Part shown: positions 21,932 through 34,100 of the stretch, in pieces
Layout: each line of letters begins with the position of its first letter
Numbering within the stretch: the first letter of the stretch is position 1
NCBI GenBank assembly: GCA_900491605.1
Contig: UESW01005041.1
Location: forward strand, 249,924 to 313,923
From: Calamus simplicifolius
Taxonomy: Eukaryota > Streptophyta > Magnoliopsida > Arecales > Arecaceae
Reading direction: 5' to 3'
DNA length: 64,000 nt
Program-made: the position numbers and the translations under genes
The notes under the pieces: generated by a model
Databases searched by the model: none
Seen by the model: the letters and a program-made list of their open reading frames with translations, nothing else
What the model was told of the DNA's origin: nothing

Positions 21932-23403
21932 ATGGCCAATCGGAGAAGAGCAACCTTTGAAGCCCAAGACCAGGTCGTCGCTCACAGACCTGATCCGACA
22001 GGCAACACGGCGCTGCAGCCCCCACCGGTTGAGACCCCATCACCACCAGCCATCCCGGTGACCCAGGACTTGTTTGCCACACTGGTCCAGCAGGTCCAAG
22101 CCCTGACCCATCTAATTCAGGAGCGTTTCGCAGTCGCCCCTGCTCCACACCTTCATAAGGAGGCCGCAGCTCCTTCCTCTCCGGCCACCTCCTCCTCTGG
22201 TCCGCATGAGGCCATGGACCCCCCACATCGACCCAGAGGGGACAAACCGGTCCCGCGAGGCGGCCATGACAGGGAGCCTCCCAGATCTTGCCGAGCCCGG
22301 ACCCTCTCCCCGGTGTCCTCCCACCATGATTCAATGTCGTCCCTGCACTCTCCCCGCCCAGCTCCTCCTCTTATTGCTAAAGAGGAGATCCGTCGATAGA
22401 TCTGGGAGATGCGTCAGGAGCTGAACGCTGCCAAGTAGGCCTATCCGCCTCAGCCCAAGGCGGAGCAGGGCATCCCTTTCTCCAAAGGGATCATGAAGGA
22501 AGTGATTCCCTCCCATGTCATGTTACCAGCTGTCGAGCCCTACCACGGCTCTTCTGACCCGGATGATCATCTCAGCAGCTTCCGGTCAATAATGATGTTC
22601 CACGGAGCATCCGACGTGATCCTCTGTCGTGCCTTCCCCTCCACCCTCAGAGGATCTGCCCGAACCTGGTTCAACGCCTTGAAACCAGGTTCCACTGATT
22701 CATTCGACGAGTGAGCCATCTTTTTATAGGCCAGTTCGTTAGCAGCCGCCGTCATCGACGGAGATCCGACTCCCTCTCTGAAGTTAAGCAGAGAGAGGGG
22801 GAGTCCCTGAGAAACTATCTTGGCAGCTTCAACAAGGCCATGCTAGAGATGGACCACCTTAATCATGAGGTGGCTATGTCCGCCTTAGCAGGGGGAGTTT
22901 CGAAGGAAAGCGACTTCTACCTAGCGATGGAAGTCAGCTACCCCCGATCCTCTCCGATATGATGGCCTTGGCAGACAAGTATGCCAGGGTCGAAGAATCA
23001 TGGAGAGTTGCCCGCGCCGAGCTAGCAAAGAAGAAAGAGCTCCCCCACTGCCGCCGAGGAATCGCTCCTGAAGCCCGCCTAGGTGATTCGACCGCTACAC
23101 TCCGCTAACTGTGCCCCGGGCGCAGATCCTCATGGAGATAGAGCGCCAGCTCCCCCGGCCAGCCCCTCTCGAGGGAACCCAACTCGAAGGGACCCCGCCA
23201 AATACTACCGCTATCACCAGGAGCATGGCCACGACACTGAGGAATGCTGGCAGCTAAAGAACAAAATTGAGAGGCTGATCCAGCGGGGCCGACTGAATCA
23301 GTTCAGGAGGGTGCCTGAGCCAGGGCAAGGAGGTGACCGCCAGCCCGAGCCTCAGCAGCCTCCTCCTCCTCCCAATCTACCCGTGATCGCCATATTAACA
23401 TGA
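21932..23403 (+). pseudogene. gag of Tat element B (broken)
   Basis: The start at 21932 gives MANRRRATFEAQDQVV, parallel to element A. In-frame TAG stops at 22397-22399 and 22436-22438 fall where element A has Gln codons (CAG and CAA), so both fit C-to-T change. The capsid-type segment SARTWFNALKPGSTDSFDE ends at 22714, and a frame change near there is followed by LGSFNKAMLEMDHLNHEV. The zinc-knuckle-like motif reads KYYRYHQEHGHDTEECW: its first Cys, kept in element A, is Tyr here. Gag would build the virus-like particle. Confidence 0.88.
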
Positions 23404-24010
23404 TTGAAGAGGCCGGTGGCTCGAGTTCCAAAAATGATGAAGGCTCGGCGCCAAAGAGAGCACGAACGGGCGAGCTCTCCTTCTCCGACGATGATCTCCA
23501 AGGGATACATTCCCACAAGACGACGCACTAGTTGTATCCCTCAATTTAAATAACTATGATGTAAGCTGGATCCTTGTTGACAGTGGAAGTTCGGTGAATG
23601 TTTTGTACCTCGATGTGTTTCCCAAGATGAGACTGCTCACAGAAAACCTTCGAGCTGTGGATTCCACCCTAATGGGATTCACAGGCGACGTCATCATCCC
23701 GGAAGGGGTCGTAACCCTGATGGTTCGCGCAGGAGCCTAGCCCTTGTGGCCACTGTTCACACGGACTTCCTAGTAACCAAACTCAGGTCTCCATACAACG
23801 CAATATTTGGCAGACCCGGCCTGATGTCCCTCAAGGAAGTTGTCTCCATCCCACACCTATCCATGAAATTCCCCATCGAGCGGGGAGTTGGAGTTGTTCA
23901 AGGAAGCCAAACCATGGCTCGGCAATGCTTTGTTACTAGCCTTCAGTCCAGAATGCCGGAGGTTGACGGGCTGGACGCCCGAGAGGATTTCACCGAACAG
24001 TAAGGAGAAC
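23404..24010 (+). pseudogene. Protease region of Tat element B
   Basis: The acidic linker ELSFSDDDLQGIHSH is followed by LVDSGSSVNVLYLDVFPK, which holds the Asp-Ser-Gly active site of an aspartic protease, then DSTLMGFTGDVIIPEGV. A stop follows MVRAGA, and the frame changes to HTDFLVTKLRSPYNAIFGRPGL. The active site itself is intact, unlike element A. The region would cleave the Gag-Pol polyprotein. Confidence 0.82.
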
Positions 24011-24299
24011 CAGCCGAGGAGCTGGAGGAAGTGCCGCTGGATGAAGCTCATCCCGACCGAACCATAAAGATCGGGTCGCTGCTAAAGGGCGAACCTCGGC
24101 GCAGGTTGATCGAATTTCTCCGAAGCAATGCTGATGTCTTCGCCTGGTCTGCCTCTGACATGCCGGGGATCAGCCCTGAGGTTCTCGTCCATCATCTCAA
24201 CGTGGATGAGATGCACCGGCCCGTCAAGCAGAAGAAGAGGAGCTTTGCCCCGGAGCGGCAGAAGGTATTGAAGAGAAGTTGATAAACTCATCAAGGCAA

Positions 24300-25440
24300 A
24301 CTTTGTCCTAGAGTAAATTACCCAAGCTGGCTATCGAACGTCATCATGGTGAAGAAGTCGAACGGCAAGTGGTGGATTTGCATCGACTTCACCGACCTCA
24401 AAAAGCCTGCCTGAAGGACAGCTTCCCTCTTCTTCGGATCGATCAGCTTGTGGATGCCACCTTGGGTCACCAAATGCTGACATTCATGGACGCTTACTCC
24501 GGCTACAACCAGATCCGGATGGCCCCCGAGGATGAAGAAAAGACCGCCTTCATAACCGACCGAGGTACTTACTGTTACCGTGTCATGCCTTTGGTCTTAA
24601 AAATGCAGGAGCCACCTACCAAAGGCTAGTTAATAAAGTATTCAAGGAGCAAATTGGCCGGAACATGGAGGTGTATGTCGACGATATGCTGGTCAAAAGC
24701 AAAGAAGCATCACAACACGTCGAGGACCTCTCGAGAGCTTTGCGATGATCCGCAAGTATGGGATGAAGCTCAATCTGACTAAGTGCGCATTCGGCGTTAA
24801 CTCCGGGAAGTTCCTCGGCTTCATGGTCTCCAGGGAGGTATCGAAGCTAACCCCCAGAAAATTCAAGCTCTTCAACAAATGGCGCCCCCGACATCTATTA
24901 AAGAGGTCCAGCGCCTAACTGGGAGGATAGCGGCTCTCAACCGCTTCGTGGCGCGCTCAGCCGAGAGATGCCTCCCCTTCTTCAAAACCCTCGATCAGCT
25001 AAGAACTTCCAGTGGACCCCCGAGTGTCAAAATCATTCCAAGACCTCAAGAAGTACCTCGCTTGCCCCCGCTCCTCAGCAGTCCAAGCCCGGGTGAGACA
25101 CTATTCCTATATCTGGCTGTTTCAGAAGGTGTCGTCTCGGTGCTAGTCAGGAAGGAAAACAAGATCCAGAAGCCAATTTATTATGTCAGCAGGCTACTCC
25201 GCGATGCGGAGACAAGGTATAGCAGAATTGAAAAAATGGTGTTGGCCTTGATCACCTCAGTTCGGAAGCTGCGACCATACTTCCAGGCGCATTCTGTGAC
25301 GGTCCTGACTGACCAACCCATCAAGGCGGTGGTCCACCGCCCCGAAACATCAGGGAGAATGACCAAGTGGGCTGTCGAGCTGAGCGAGCACGATATCCAC
25401 TTTCAGCCTCGCCGGCCATCAAAGCTCAGGTGTTAGCGAT
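24300..25440 (+). pseudogene. Reverse transcriptase and RNase H of Tat element B
   Basis: KSNGKWWICIDFTDL and LTFMDAYSGYNQIRMAP hold the first catalytic Asp. EVYVDDMLVKSKEA at 24674-24685 is the YVDD box. The frame changes several times (near 24590, 24745 and 24835). The thumb and connection (VQRLTGRIAALNRFVARS) lead into RNase H, with LFLYLAVSEG, RIEKMVLALITSV and VTVLTDQPIKAVVH. Element A preserves this segment better. Confidence 0.9.
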
Positions 25441-25489
25441 TTCCTCCTTGAGTGTACTATCCCGGAGGCTCCACCCCCGACTCCCCCGA

Positions 25490-25800
25490 AGAACCAAAAT
25501 CTGGTGCCCGCTGGCTCCTCCATGTCGACGGGTCATCTAACGCCCATCGCTCCGGTGCGGTCTGGTTCTCACCAGTCTGGAGGGGGCAACTTTTGAATAT
25601 GGTGTACGCTTCTCCTTCCCAGCCTCCAACAATGAAGCTGAGTATGAAGCCCTGCTGGCCGGTCTCCAAATCGCCCGCAACCTGAAGGTGGAGAAACTTA
25701 ATGCCTTCACCGACTCCCAGCTGGTGGCAGGTCATGTGCGAGGGGAGTTTGAGGCTCGGGAACCAAACATGATCCGATATCTTCAAGAGGTGCGGAGCCT
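25490..25800 (+). pseudogene. Second (archaeal-type) RNase H of Tat element B
   Basis: LHVDGSSNAHRSGAV holds the first catalytic Asp. The later signature NNEAEYEALLAGLQIA is read in a shifted frame near 25630-25680, followed by TDSQLVAGHVRGEFEA near 25710-25755. This domain between RNase H and integrase marks the Tat lineage. Confidence 0.85.
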
Positions 25801-25999
25801 ACTCTCCATTTTCTGAGTTTGAGATTATTCAGATTCCTAGGTCGAAAATGCCTGCCCGACCTATTGTCTCGGCTGGCGACTGCGGAGTCAGTGGACGCCG
25901 AGCAAAAATTCACCTGGAGACCTTGGAGAAACCCAGTATCACGAAAGCTGACCGAATAATGCAAGTTGAGGCCAAACCATCATGGTTCGATCTATTCTG

Positions 26000-27205
26000 A
26001 GGTACCTCAAAGAAGGGTCGCTTCCACCTGACCGGAGAGAGGCCCGAAAGCTAAAGCTGCAAGCCACCCATTATGTGCTGATCACGATCAACTCTACAAA
26101 TGGTCCTTCTCCATGCCACTGCTCAGATGTCTCCGCCCATCTGAAGCAGATTATGCTTCCGTGAAGTGCATGAGGGGATTTGCGGCAACCATCTGGGAAG
26201 CCGGTCCCTGTCACAAGGTGCTACGACAAGGCTACTATTGGCCGACCATGCAGAAGGATGCAGACGACCTTGTCCGAGCTTGCGACCCATGCCAGAGGCA
26301 CTCAAGCATTCAAAGACTCCCCTCCGCCAGCCTGGTTCCTATATCCTCTGCCTGGCCCTTTGCCAAGTGGGGGATGGACATCCTTGGCCCGTTTCCGCTC
26401 GCCACGGGATAGCGAAATTTCTCTTCGTCGCCATCGACTACTTCACTAAATGGGTCGAGGCGGAGGCAGTTGCAAAAATAACCGAGGCACGGCCAGAGAT
26501 TTTGTATGGAGGTCCATCATCTGCCGTTTCGGCCTCCGCACACTATAATCACTAATAACGGCAGACAATTCAACAACCCGAAGTTCCGCCAGTTCTGCGA
26601 AGAACACGGAATCCATCACCACCTCACCTCGGTCGGGCATCCGCAAGCCAACGGAGCGGCTGAAGTAACCAACCGGACTTTGCTTCAAGGTATCAAGGCT
26701 CGGCTCTCCAGGGCCCGAGGCAGGTGGGCAGACGAGTTACACCATGTCCTGTGGGCCTACCGCACCACCCCAAGAGTACCCACAGGCGAAACCCCATTCT
26801 GGATGGCCTTCGGCACAAAGGCCGTTATCCCCGTAGAGATAGGCCTCCCTTCGCTGCGGTGGAAAGCTACTCGGAGGAGGCCAGCGACGAACAGCTCCAT
26901 ACCAACCTCGACCTGATAGAGGAGGTCAGAGAGAAAGCTTGGATCAGAGTAGCCGCCTACCAGCAAAGGGTGGCCCGCTACCATGCCTCCAGAGTCAAAG
27001 GGAAAGCTTTCTTGCCCGATGACCTTGTCCTCCGGAAAGCATCTGTCTCCAAACCGTTGGAACAAGGAAAGCTGGCACCAAACTGGGAAGGCCCATACCA
27101 AGTAGCGGAGATCGTTGGACCGGGACCTACAAGCTGCAAGATTTAAGCGGAAAGTCCATCCCCCGAACGTGGAACTCGGACAATCTCCGTAAGTATTATC
27201 AATAG
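26000..27205 (+). pseudogene. Integrase of Tat element B (second catalytic Asp to Asn)
   Basis: The zinc-binding segment has HEGICGNH and CDPCQRH. WGMDILGPFPLATG holds the first catalytic Asp. The second site reads TIITNNGRQFNNPKF near 26560, where element A has TIITDNGKQF, so the catalytic Asp is Asn, a G-to-A change. The third site PQANGAAEVTNRTLL keeps its Glu. The C-terminal part WEGPYQVAEIVGPG leads to NLRKYYQ and a TAG at 27203-27205. Frame breaks occur near 26200, 26410 and 26860. Confidence 0.9.
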
Positions 27206-27364
27206 GGTATGTCCTTTATAGGCTCACCTTATTATACCACATTACATTTTTGTCGGCACATATTTCATAATTTACACTTGAATCATCACACATTATATCG
27301 CCAAAAAATTGCGAAAAGAAATAGGTGCTGCTCACCAATTATCGGCACAACCGAGTTACCTATT

Positions 27365-27640
27365 TGAACAGGAAATCTCCAAACCTCGGCTGGGCCGAGC
27401 AACAAATCCCCGAACCTCGGCTGGGCCGAGCAACAAAATCTCCGAACCTTGGCTGGGCCGAGCAACAAAATCTCGAACCTCGGCTGGGCTGAGCAACAAA
27501 ATCTCCGAACCTCGGCTGGGCCGAGCAACAAATCTCCGAACCTCGGCTAGGCCGAGTAACAAGATTGCCGAATCTCGGCAGGACCGAGCGACAGAATCCC
27601 CGAACCTGGACAAAGCCACGATCTCTGAAGCCCCGGCCAA
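27365..27640. repeat. Tandem array of CTCGGCTGGGCCGAG hairpins in element B spacer
   Basis: About eight units with a period near 32-35 bases have the form AATCTCCGAACCTCGGCTGGGC followed by CGAGCAACA. The 15-base core is a perfect palindrome with a three-base loop. The array lies about 160 bp after the integrase stop, where element A has its 85-bp array. Confidence 0.9.
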
Positions 27641-28245
27641 AATCGGAGTGCGTAAACCCCGGCCAGAGTCAAGGGGTATATTCTGCTTCTAGAAATCTCG
27701 GCCAAAGCTGGAGAACGACCTTAAACTATCAAATTCCTCGGGCCAACCGAGTGATATTCTTGTGCCCTGGTCGTGACCGATGACTGAATCTTCAGCCAAA
27801 AGAGCAAAGCTTCGCGCTTTAGCCGCACCCCAGGGCGTCGTTTGAAGCAGGGTGACCTCTCGGATACCCTAAAATAAAAACCTCCTGATACTCAGAAGAA
27901 GTAAAGGATCTCCTTCTAAAGGACCGCCTAGGCCCGCCACTGGTCCAAACAGGGACCAATGACCCCTCAAAAATGTGGTTCGGATTCGGGCAGCTTACAA
28001 GCCCCGACCAACCTAAACAATCTTCTAAACTATGTGCGGATTCGGGTGGCTTGCGTGCCCTAATTAAACCCGACCGAGGTCTCCTAAGACTTAGCTCGAA
28101 CTCGGGCGGTTGATAAATCCCAATCAACGTTCGCAAACGCTTTGGAAGCAATAAGATACATAGTATGCCAAATCCTTATATTCATTGATTAAAAAGAGAA
28201 GAAAGACAACAACGGTAAAAAGAAAAAGAAGTAAAAGAGCCCTCG

Positions 28246-28549
28246 CTAAGGCTCACTGTCTTCTCCGGGAGCTGACAAGTCCTCCAAGCCCTGGGACAGC
28301 TCGGCAACTTGTCGGTGGAGGGATGTTATCTCCCCTTTGCTGGTCCACCACCCGGCAAAGGGCCGCGACCTCCCTCGTAGAGACAGCGACGTACTCCTCA
28401 ACGAACCTCTCGAGCCATTCGTGGCTCGCGAAGGCCAACGCCAAGGCCTGGCCGTCAACCGTAATGGTGGGACGACCCCCCTCTGGACGCATCAGACCAT
28501 TGATCACCGCGCTTAATCCATCAGAAGATTGCTCTCCTTGAAAAGCCAT
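28246..28549 (-). CDS. Small antisense ORF in Tat element B, about 100 residues, predicted coiled coil
   Basis: Antisense to the element, an ATG at 28547-28549 (MAFQGEQSSDGLSAVINGLM) lies about 60 bases downstream of a TATA box (28611-28618). The middle reads HEWLERFVEEYVAVSTREVA. The frame shifts at a C4 run at 28332-28335 (G4 on the coding strand). One fewer G would continue into HRQVAELSQGLEDLSAP and a TAG at 28246-28248, whose heptad spacing suggests a coiled coil. As sequenced, the ATG frame ends at 28253. The protein is unknown to me. Element A has no counterpart in its matching spacer. It could be a captured host gene fragment or an accessory protein of the element. Confidence 0.5.
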
Positions 28550-28610
28550 GTTGAAAGCTGTTCTGAGATCGAACCAAAAGGATGGCAAGCACCAGCACCC
28601 CACTCGTCCG

Positions 28611-28618
28611 TATTTATA
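28611..28618 (-). promoter_or_regulatory. TATA box upstream of the small antisense ORF
   Basis: TATAAATA on the minus strand, in context GAGTATAAATACGG, lies 62 bases before the ATG at 28549. That spacing is normal for a plant promoter with a short leader. Confidence 0.55.
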
Positions 28619-29034
28619 CTCTTCAGGCGAGTACCTCATCAGTCGGGCCATAAATACTGACCCGTGAGAATTCGCCACATGTCGCCGCTTTAACTGGCGC
28701 CTACAGAATCCGAGGGTCAAGCCCCATCCCGAGCGAGATCGGTAAATGCAGACGGACTGTTCGGGAACCCCCCTCCTTCTCTAGAAATGGGGTACTTCCC
28801 GATCTGCCGGCCCCCCGCAATAAATGCCCTCGACACTTCCCCAAACTCTCTTAAATCGGCCACCTTTCGGAAAGCGTGAAAAAGAGAGAGCGCCAGCACC
28901 TGGCAATAACTCGCTCCCCGGGAATAGTCAAGTCATAAATGGAGGGCGTGACCATGCACCGCCCGTTCTGCCTTGACGCTCTCACCGAACCTCGCAGGAC
29001 CTAGCATCATGACTCACGGTGACGACTAAGTCAT

Positions 29035-29225
29035 CCCTCCAAGCTCTGAATCTCTGAACCTTGGCAGGCCGAGCAACAAATCTCCGAACCTTGGACCAAG
29101 TGAACAAACTCTGAACCTTGGCGGGCCAAGCAATCATTCTCCGAACCTTGGCAAGGCCGGCCACAAATATCCGAACTCCAATAGATCGAATCATGAATTT
29201 CCGAGCTTCGGCCAGAGACAAGGAA
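29035..29225. repeat. Degenerate hairpin repeats in element B spacer
   Basis: Four or five decayed units resemble CTCCGAACCTTGGCAGGCCGAG, related to the array at 27365-27640. Confidence 0.7.
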
Positions 29226-29403
29226 CATATTTTACCACCAAACAGTCTCTAAATCTCCGTCCACACCCGGGCAGCTTACAAGCCCCGATCGACTCAGGTA
29301 GCACGGGACCCCGTCCAAAAGCGAACGAGATGTCTCATGCCTCAGCCAACAACGACAACCTCGCACAAAAGAAACAGGAATTGAGAAAAAGAACAAAGCT
29401 TCC

Positions 29404-30236
29404 TTTATTTTATTGTCATCAAAACCGATTACAACGCCTGAGAGGCATTACAAGAGCATTGAAATGCATAAAATAAAGACGAGTACAAAACTCGACAAAC
29501 TGCTCCAAAGCATATCTGGGCGACCGTGATGCTCCGGCGTCTAGACCGACAAATCAGACAAGCCACAAACGGTCAGCTCGAGCCGATAATGGGCGGGCGA
29601 CATGGACCAACCGTTGCGACCAGCTTCGGTAAATAATGATATCTCGGCGACCCAACCGGGATATCAGAATAATCGGGAAGGGTGGGCAGGATATTACCCC
29701 AAACCACCCAACCGAGAGGCCCCCGACGAGTAGAAAGGAAGCTCGCAGGCCCTGGCGCCAGAGCGCTCCCCCAAACTGGGTGTGTACCGCTCCACCTTAC
29801 CCAAACTCAAAGGCAAGGTACCTGCGGGACACACCATCCCCATGTGGCAAAAGATTCCCCAGGCGGGCAAGCCCAGGAATCCAAACCAGGGGAGGAGGAG
29901 AAGTTCACGCGAGTCATGGGGAGCCCGCGTACACTTCCTATCGTACGTCCCCAAGGGGGAACCACAAAGGACACACGGGAAGCGCATATGTGCGCTCTCC
30001 GTGTAATCTCTGCGGCCCTCCTGTGCGCTCTCCATATGATCTCTGGGACTCATCCCCTGAGGGCGAGCCACTCTTCAACGACTCCTTCATCACCCCAACT
30101 ATCCGGGGGAGAACGGCTTACGAAAAGAGAGCTCGGTCCTTCCATTCGAAGCACCAGAGATGGGCATTGTGGAAGCTCTCACAGGGAAGGGAACTTTGGA
30201 GATGGCCTAACACGACCCCTCTTTCCCCTTTTATAG
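29404..30236 (-). other. Putative antisense transcription unit in Tat element B, conserved with element A
   Basis: On the minus strand it runs from CTATAAAAGGGG (30225-30236), past GGTCGTGTTAGGCC and a duplicated motif ending GCGCAC, to TTGTAATGCCTCTCA and AATAAA (29404-29414). Element A holds the same ordered landmarks on its own antisense strand at 546-1311. Protein frames are not conserved between the two copies (the largest here is 29694-30071), so a non-coding RNA is plausible. Confidence 0.45.
30225..30236 (-). promoter_or_regulatory. TATA box of conserved antisense unit in element B
   Basis: CTATAAAAGGGG on the minus strand is followed by GGTCGTGTTAGGCC, as in element A. Confidence 0.55.
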
Positions 30237-31156
30237 ACAGAAATGAACCGGGAGTAGCTATCAAAGCAGGAAGCCCCGAAATTCAAAATACCTAACCCAT
30301 GCCATCACGTGGCCTCCCAGGATGAAAGCAGCCCCCATTGCGTGCCAAGCCCGTCGTCTGGGCCATGACGAACACAAAGATTTCCTTTGATCCCAGATCA
30401 TGATTATTAAACGCAGGAAATCGCTGCGTCCTGCAGAAGCTGGCAGATCCGGGAGATCGTCCTACGAAAAAACATTCTCCAATGGCGGCAAGCGCTCACG
30501 ACACGCACCGAAACAACCCGCATGGGAAAGGACCAACGCAATAAAGGCCTCCCGGAAGGCTCTAGAGCAGCTTTCTACTGGCATCAAAGCCGTATCGTCC
30601 GTTTTGGCAAAACAAAAATCGACTCGCCTGAGAGATAGAACGCTGACAACGCGATAAAGGGGGTGCAATGCCGAGCATTCCTCGGCAATGACCCCCAGTC
30701 TGATTGTGTGTGAGGCCTAAGCATCACCTAATGCCCCCTTTCTGGGTCGAAGCTTTTCTATACTTCGGAACTAACCGAAATATCTGCTACTAGCCGAACT
30801 ACTTCGTTCTTCAGCCCTAGCCGAGCTACCTCGTTCTTCGGCCCTAGTCAAACCACTTTGCCCCTCAACCCTTAAAAGGCTATCCCATCCTTCGAGCTTG
30901 ATCGGATCACCGTGTCATTCGGCCTAAGTTGAGTTAAATCGTCTCTCAACTTCCTTTTTATACCAGGCTATGTTACCGTCCGACCTTCCCCGTTGAGACA
31001 ACCCCTATGCCTTGGCCTCTACAAGGATATCCCTCCAAAATTCGAGACATGAAATCATCCAAGGAAGATGAACAAATGAAAAATGGCGATTCATTTATTG
31101 ATTTCCGGCGAAGTACAAAGCGAAAGAAAAGAAAAACACATGTGGCCCCCCAAGGG
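30237..31156. other. Spacer between antisense units in element B
   Basis: I find no supported gene. From 30760 to 30950 there are scattered AGCCGAACTAC and AGCCGAGCTACC words, a decayed form of the hairpin repeats. Confidence 0.5.
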
Positions 31157-34100
31157 TCAGGGTTTGGGATCAATCCCAGCATCTCCTGCAGCTGCATCAG
31201 CAGGGGCATTGCTTGGCTCTCCTTTCTCGAAGGTGCTGCGGCGGGGTGCGTCGGTAGTCGCATCGGCTCCCAGATAGCTTCGAGGTCGAATCCGATATTT
31301 CTCCATACTCGTCCTCCTCGGCCCCCGGGGTGTATGCTTGTAATGTTCGACTGCCAAGCACGACAGATCCAGGTCAGGGTAAGCCTGGGCAACCTTAGCC
31401 CGCGCTTCGTCTTCCCCTAGCTGAAAGGCGTCGGCGCAGGCTGCCTACGTTCGTCGGTAAATTCGGTGGATTTCTTGTATTCCTCCACCGCGAGAGGCCC
31501 GCGCGTTTGCCTCGGCTAATTGCTTCTCCAGTTCGGAGATCCTTCGGTGCCTCGAAGCCACCTCCTCTCCGAAGCCACTAACCGTCCCTGGAATTCCTGC
31601 CCCATCTTGCGTCTGACAAAAAGCCGAGTAAAGCGAAAATTGAAAGATCAAAATGATGGAACCAATAGCGTACCTGCTCCTCCCCCGTGCTAACTCACCC
31701 TCCAGCATGTGGACCCTGTTGAGAGCCCTGGACTTAGCCGACTGGTCTGGCGGAGGCTCTCCTTTAGTTCGTCCACCCGGGCCTGGGTATCTCTGATTCC
31801 TGACGAGCAAAGTCGACCTCATCAGATAGTCGGGCAGCTCGCTCATCCGACCACTTTAGCCGATCCTGAGTATCGGCAAGCTCCTTGCTTAGGCGGGTGA
31901 GGTGGTCCTGCTGCCGCCGGCATTTGCGCTCTTCCTCCTCGAACTTTTTGCTCCAGCTGGCCTTATCTTCAGCGTGGTTAGCCTTCAGCTGGTCCCACCT
32001 CTTATCAAAGAATAGTTGCATGGACTTAACCTTGCCTTCATACTCCGCCCTGGCCTGAGAAAGCTCCAGACTAGCCTTCTCGGATTGCTCGCGGAAGCCT
32101 TGGAGCTCGCCAATTTGTACGGTGAGTTGAGAGGCTCTTTCCTCTCAACCGCGAGAATCTTGTTGGCTCCCCAAGCTCCGCTGGAGCTCACCGACCTGTG
32201 CAGAGTCGGGGGGCTCTCTCCCTCTCAACTGCAAGAATTCTGCGAGCCTCCCCGAGCTCCCTTTGAAGGGCCACCAGGCCCGAGAGAGTTTGTCGGTCGA
32301 ATCCGCCCTCTCCTTGAAGTGATCGGCCTCGTAGCGGGCCCGAGCCCAAGCTCCAACTGCCAGATGCAAGCGCCATTTCAGCGCCCTCATGATCAAGGCA
32401 CTCTGCGAAGAAAAGGGTGACACGCATAAAAGATAGTCGAACTAACTGACCAGAGACCCGACTTCGGTGCGACAACTTACCCGAGATGCATAATCTGTCG
32501 CGATCCTTGTAAGGGCAAGGTCGTCGATCTCGGGAGAAGGAAAGCCTCATTTGGCACCCCAGCACGCCGGAAGCCACCTCGACAAGGTCTTCGGATGACC
32601 CCCTCCTACTGAAGAACCCTCCTCTCCTTGGAACGCGGACCGCATTAGAGCGGAGAACCTGGCGCTCACTTCCGGGTCGCTTGAGTGGAAGTCTGCTCCC
32701 AGGGAGCCATCCAGAACTCCCGACCATGAACTTCTCGATAATCCGGCTTCCGCCGCCAGGGCCCTCGCTTGAGATGCCTCGGACGTCTCGGCTCCAATGA
32801 GGAGAGCTTCGGCCGAAGCACCCCCTTTGCTCGCCGGCTCCCCTCCTTCTCCTCCTTCTTCTTCTTCCTCTTCTCCTTCTGCTCCCGTCTCCTCAAGATT
32901 TCCCTGTCCGCGACAGGCCCTTCAGAAACTTCTGTTCCCCCCGGGGCCCCTTGTTCCTCGATGGAGGCCCTTCACCAGAAAGCCCCCCGCGAGCTTCGGT
33001 CGTTGGTTCGGCGGGTTCGGCCATCTCCTCGTCGCCCGCTGGCTCTCCTACCGGGATCCAGGCCGAACCTCAGCAGCCGCAACCTTTCTCCCTACCTCGA
33101 TGGAGGCGGGGTCGCCCCCACCTCCTCCTGTGACCTCGCCGAGCCACTGGCCTCCATGAGGGAGACCGAGCCGCCTCGTCTGCGGAGCCCCCAGGCCAAC
33201 CGGCGTTTCCCCTTCGCCGTCATCGGACAAAACGACGACGGGGGGGAGAAAACCTCAGCGGCCTCCTCCGAAACCCCCGCGCTTCCCGGTCTTCCCCCTA
33301 GACCTCCTCCTCCGCCGGAAGATCGCGCCCCAGCCCTCAGTAGCTTCAGCCCGCGGCGACAAAGAGCGCCAGCGTCGCCGTCCCCCCTGATCCCCCTGGA
33401 GCGGGAGCCGGAAGGGCGAGCCTCTTCTCAGGCCGATGCTTGCTGCTGGAACCAGATCTCCTGCGGCGCTTGCCCAGCTCCTCCCTCAGCTGGTCTGCGA
33501 GCACCGACCTTTCGGCTGCAGGGGCAATATGATTCACCCGTCAGTTCATAAAAAATCGAAGGTGGAACCATGCTAAAACATCTACGGGGTAATACTCACC
33601 GCGAGGATCGACAGGGCTCAAGCCGGCCGCAAAGAGATCCTCCGATAAGAGAACGCTGGCTGGGAGCGCCTGACTGCTGCGCAGCACAACCAAATCCCTC
33701 TTCTCGAATCAGTTAATTCCGGGTGCGCCTCCGGATCCTTCACGTACTGCCCCCATACCCGAGGGAAATCCAAACCATGTTCCCCCCGACTATGAAGAAC
33801 CCGACTTCCACTCCTTTATCGACGATGGGTTGTCCGAGATCATCTTGAAGGATCTCCGGGGACCGATGTAAGGCCATTCTGAGGCCCTCCTGGACCAGAT
33901 TGAAGCACACCCTAATAGTGAAAGGGTCGGTCACCCCGAGGCGCTTGCATAATGAGATAAACCCGATGAGGTTGCGCCAACTGTTGGGGCCACCATGGTG
34001 AAACATATGTTGTAGAACTTCATCACCTCCCGCACCAACGGATGGGGGGAACCGGAGGCCTGCCCTCAAGCTTTCCTCATAGCAGAACGCTCCATCCTCT

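Noticed and set aside
32769..33551. 260-codon plus-strand open frame, Pro/Ser/Arg-rich
   Set aside because: It overlaps exon 2 of the antisense gene in GC-rich DNA, has no domain, and looks like a low-complexity shadow. It remains a weak alternative because the minus frame here is broken.
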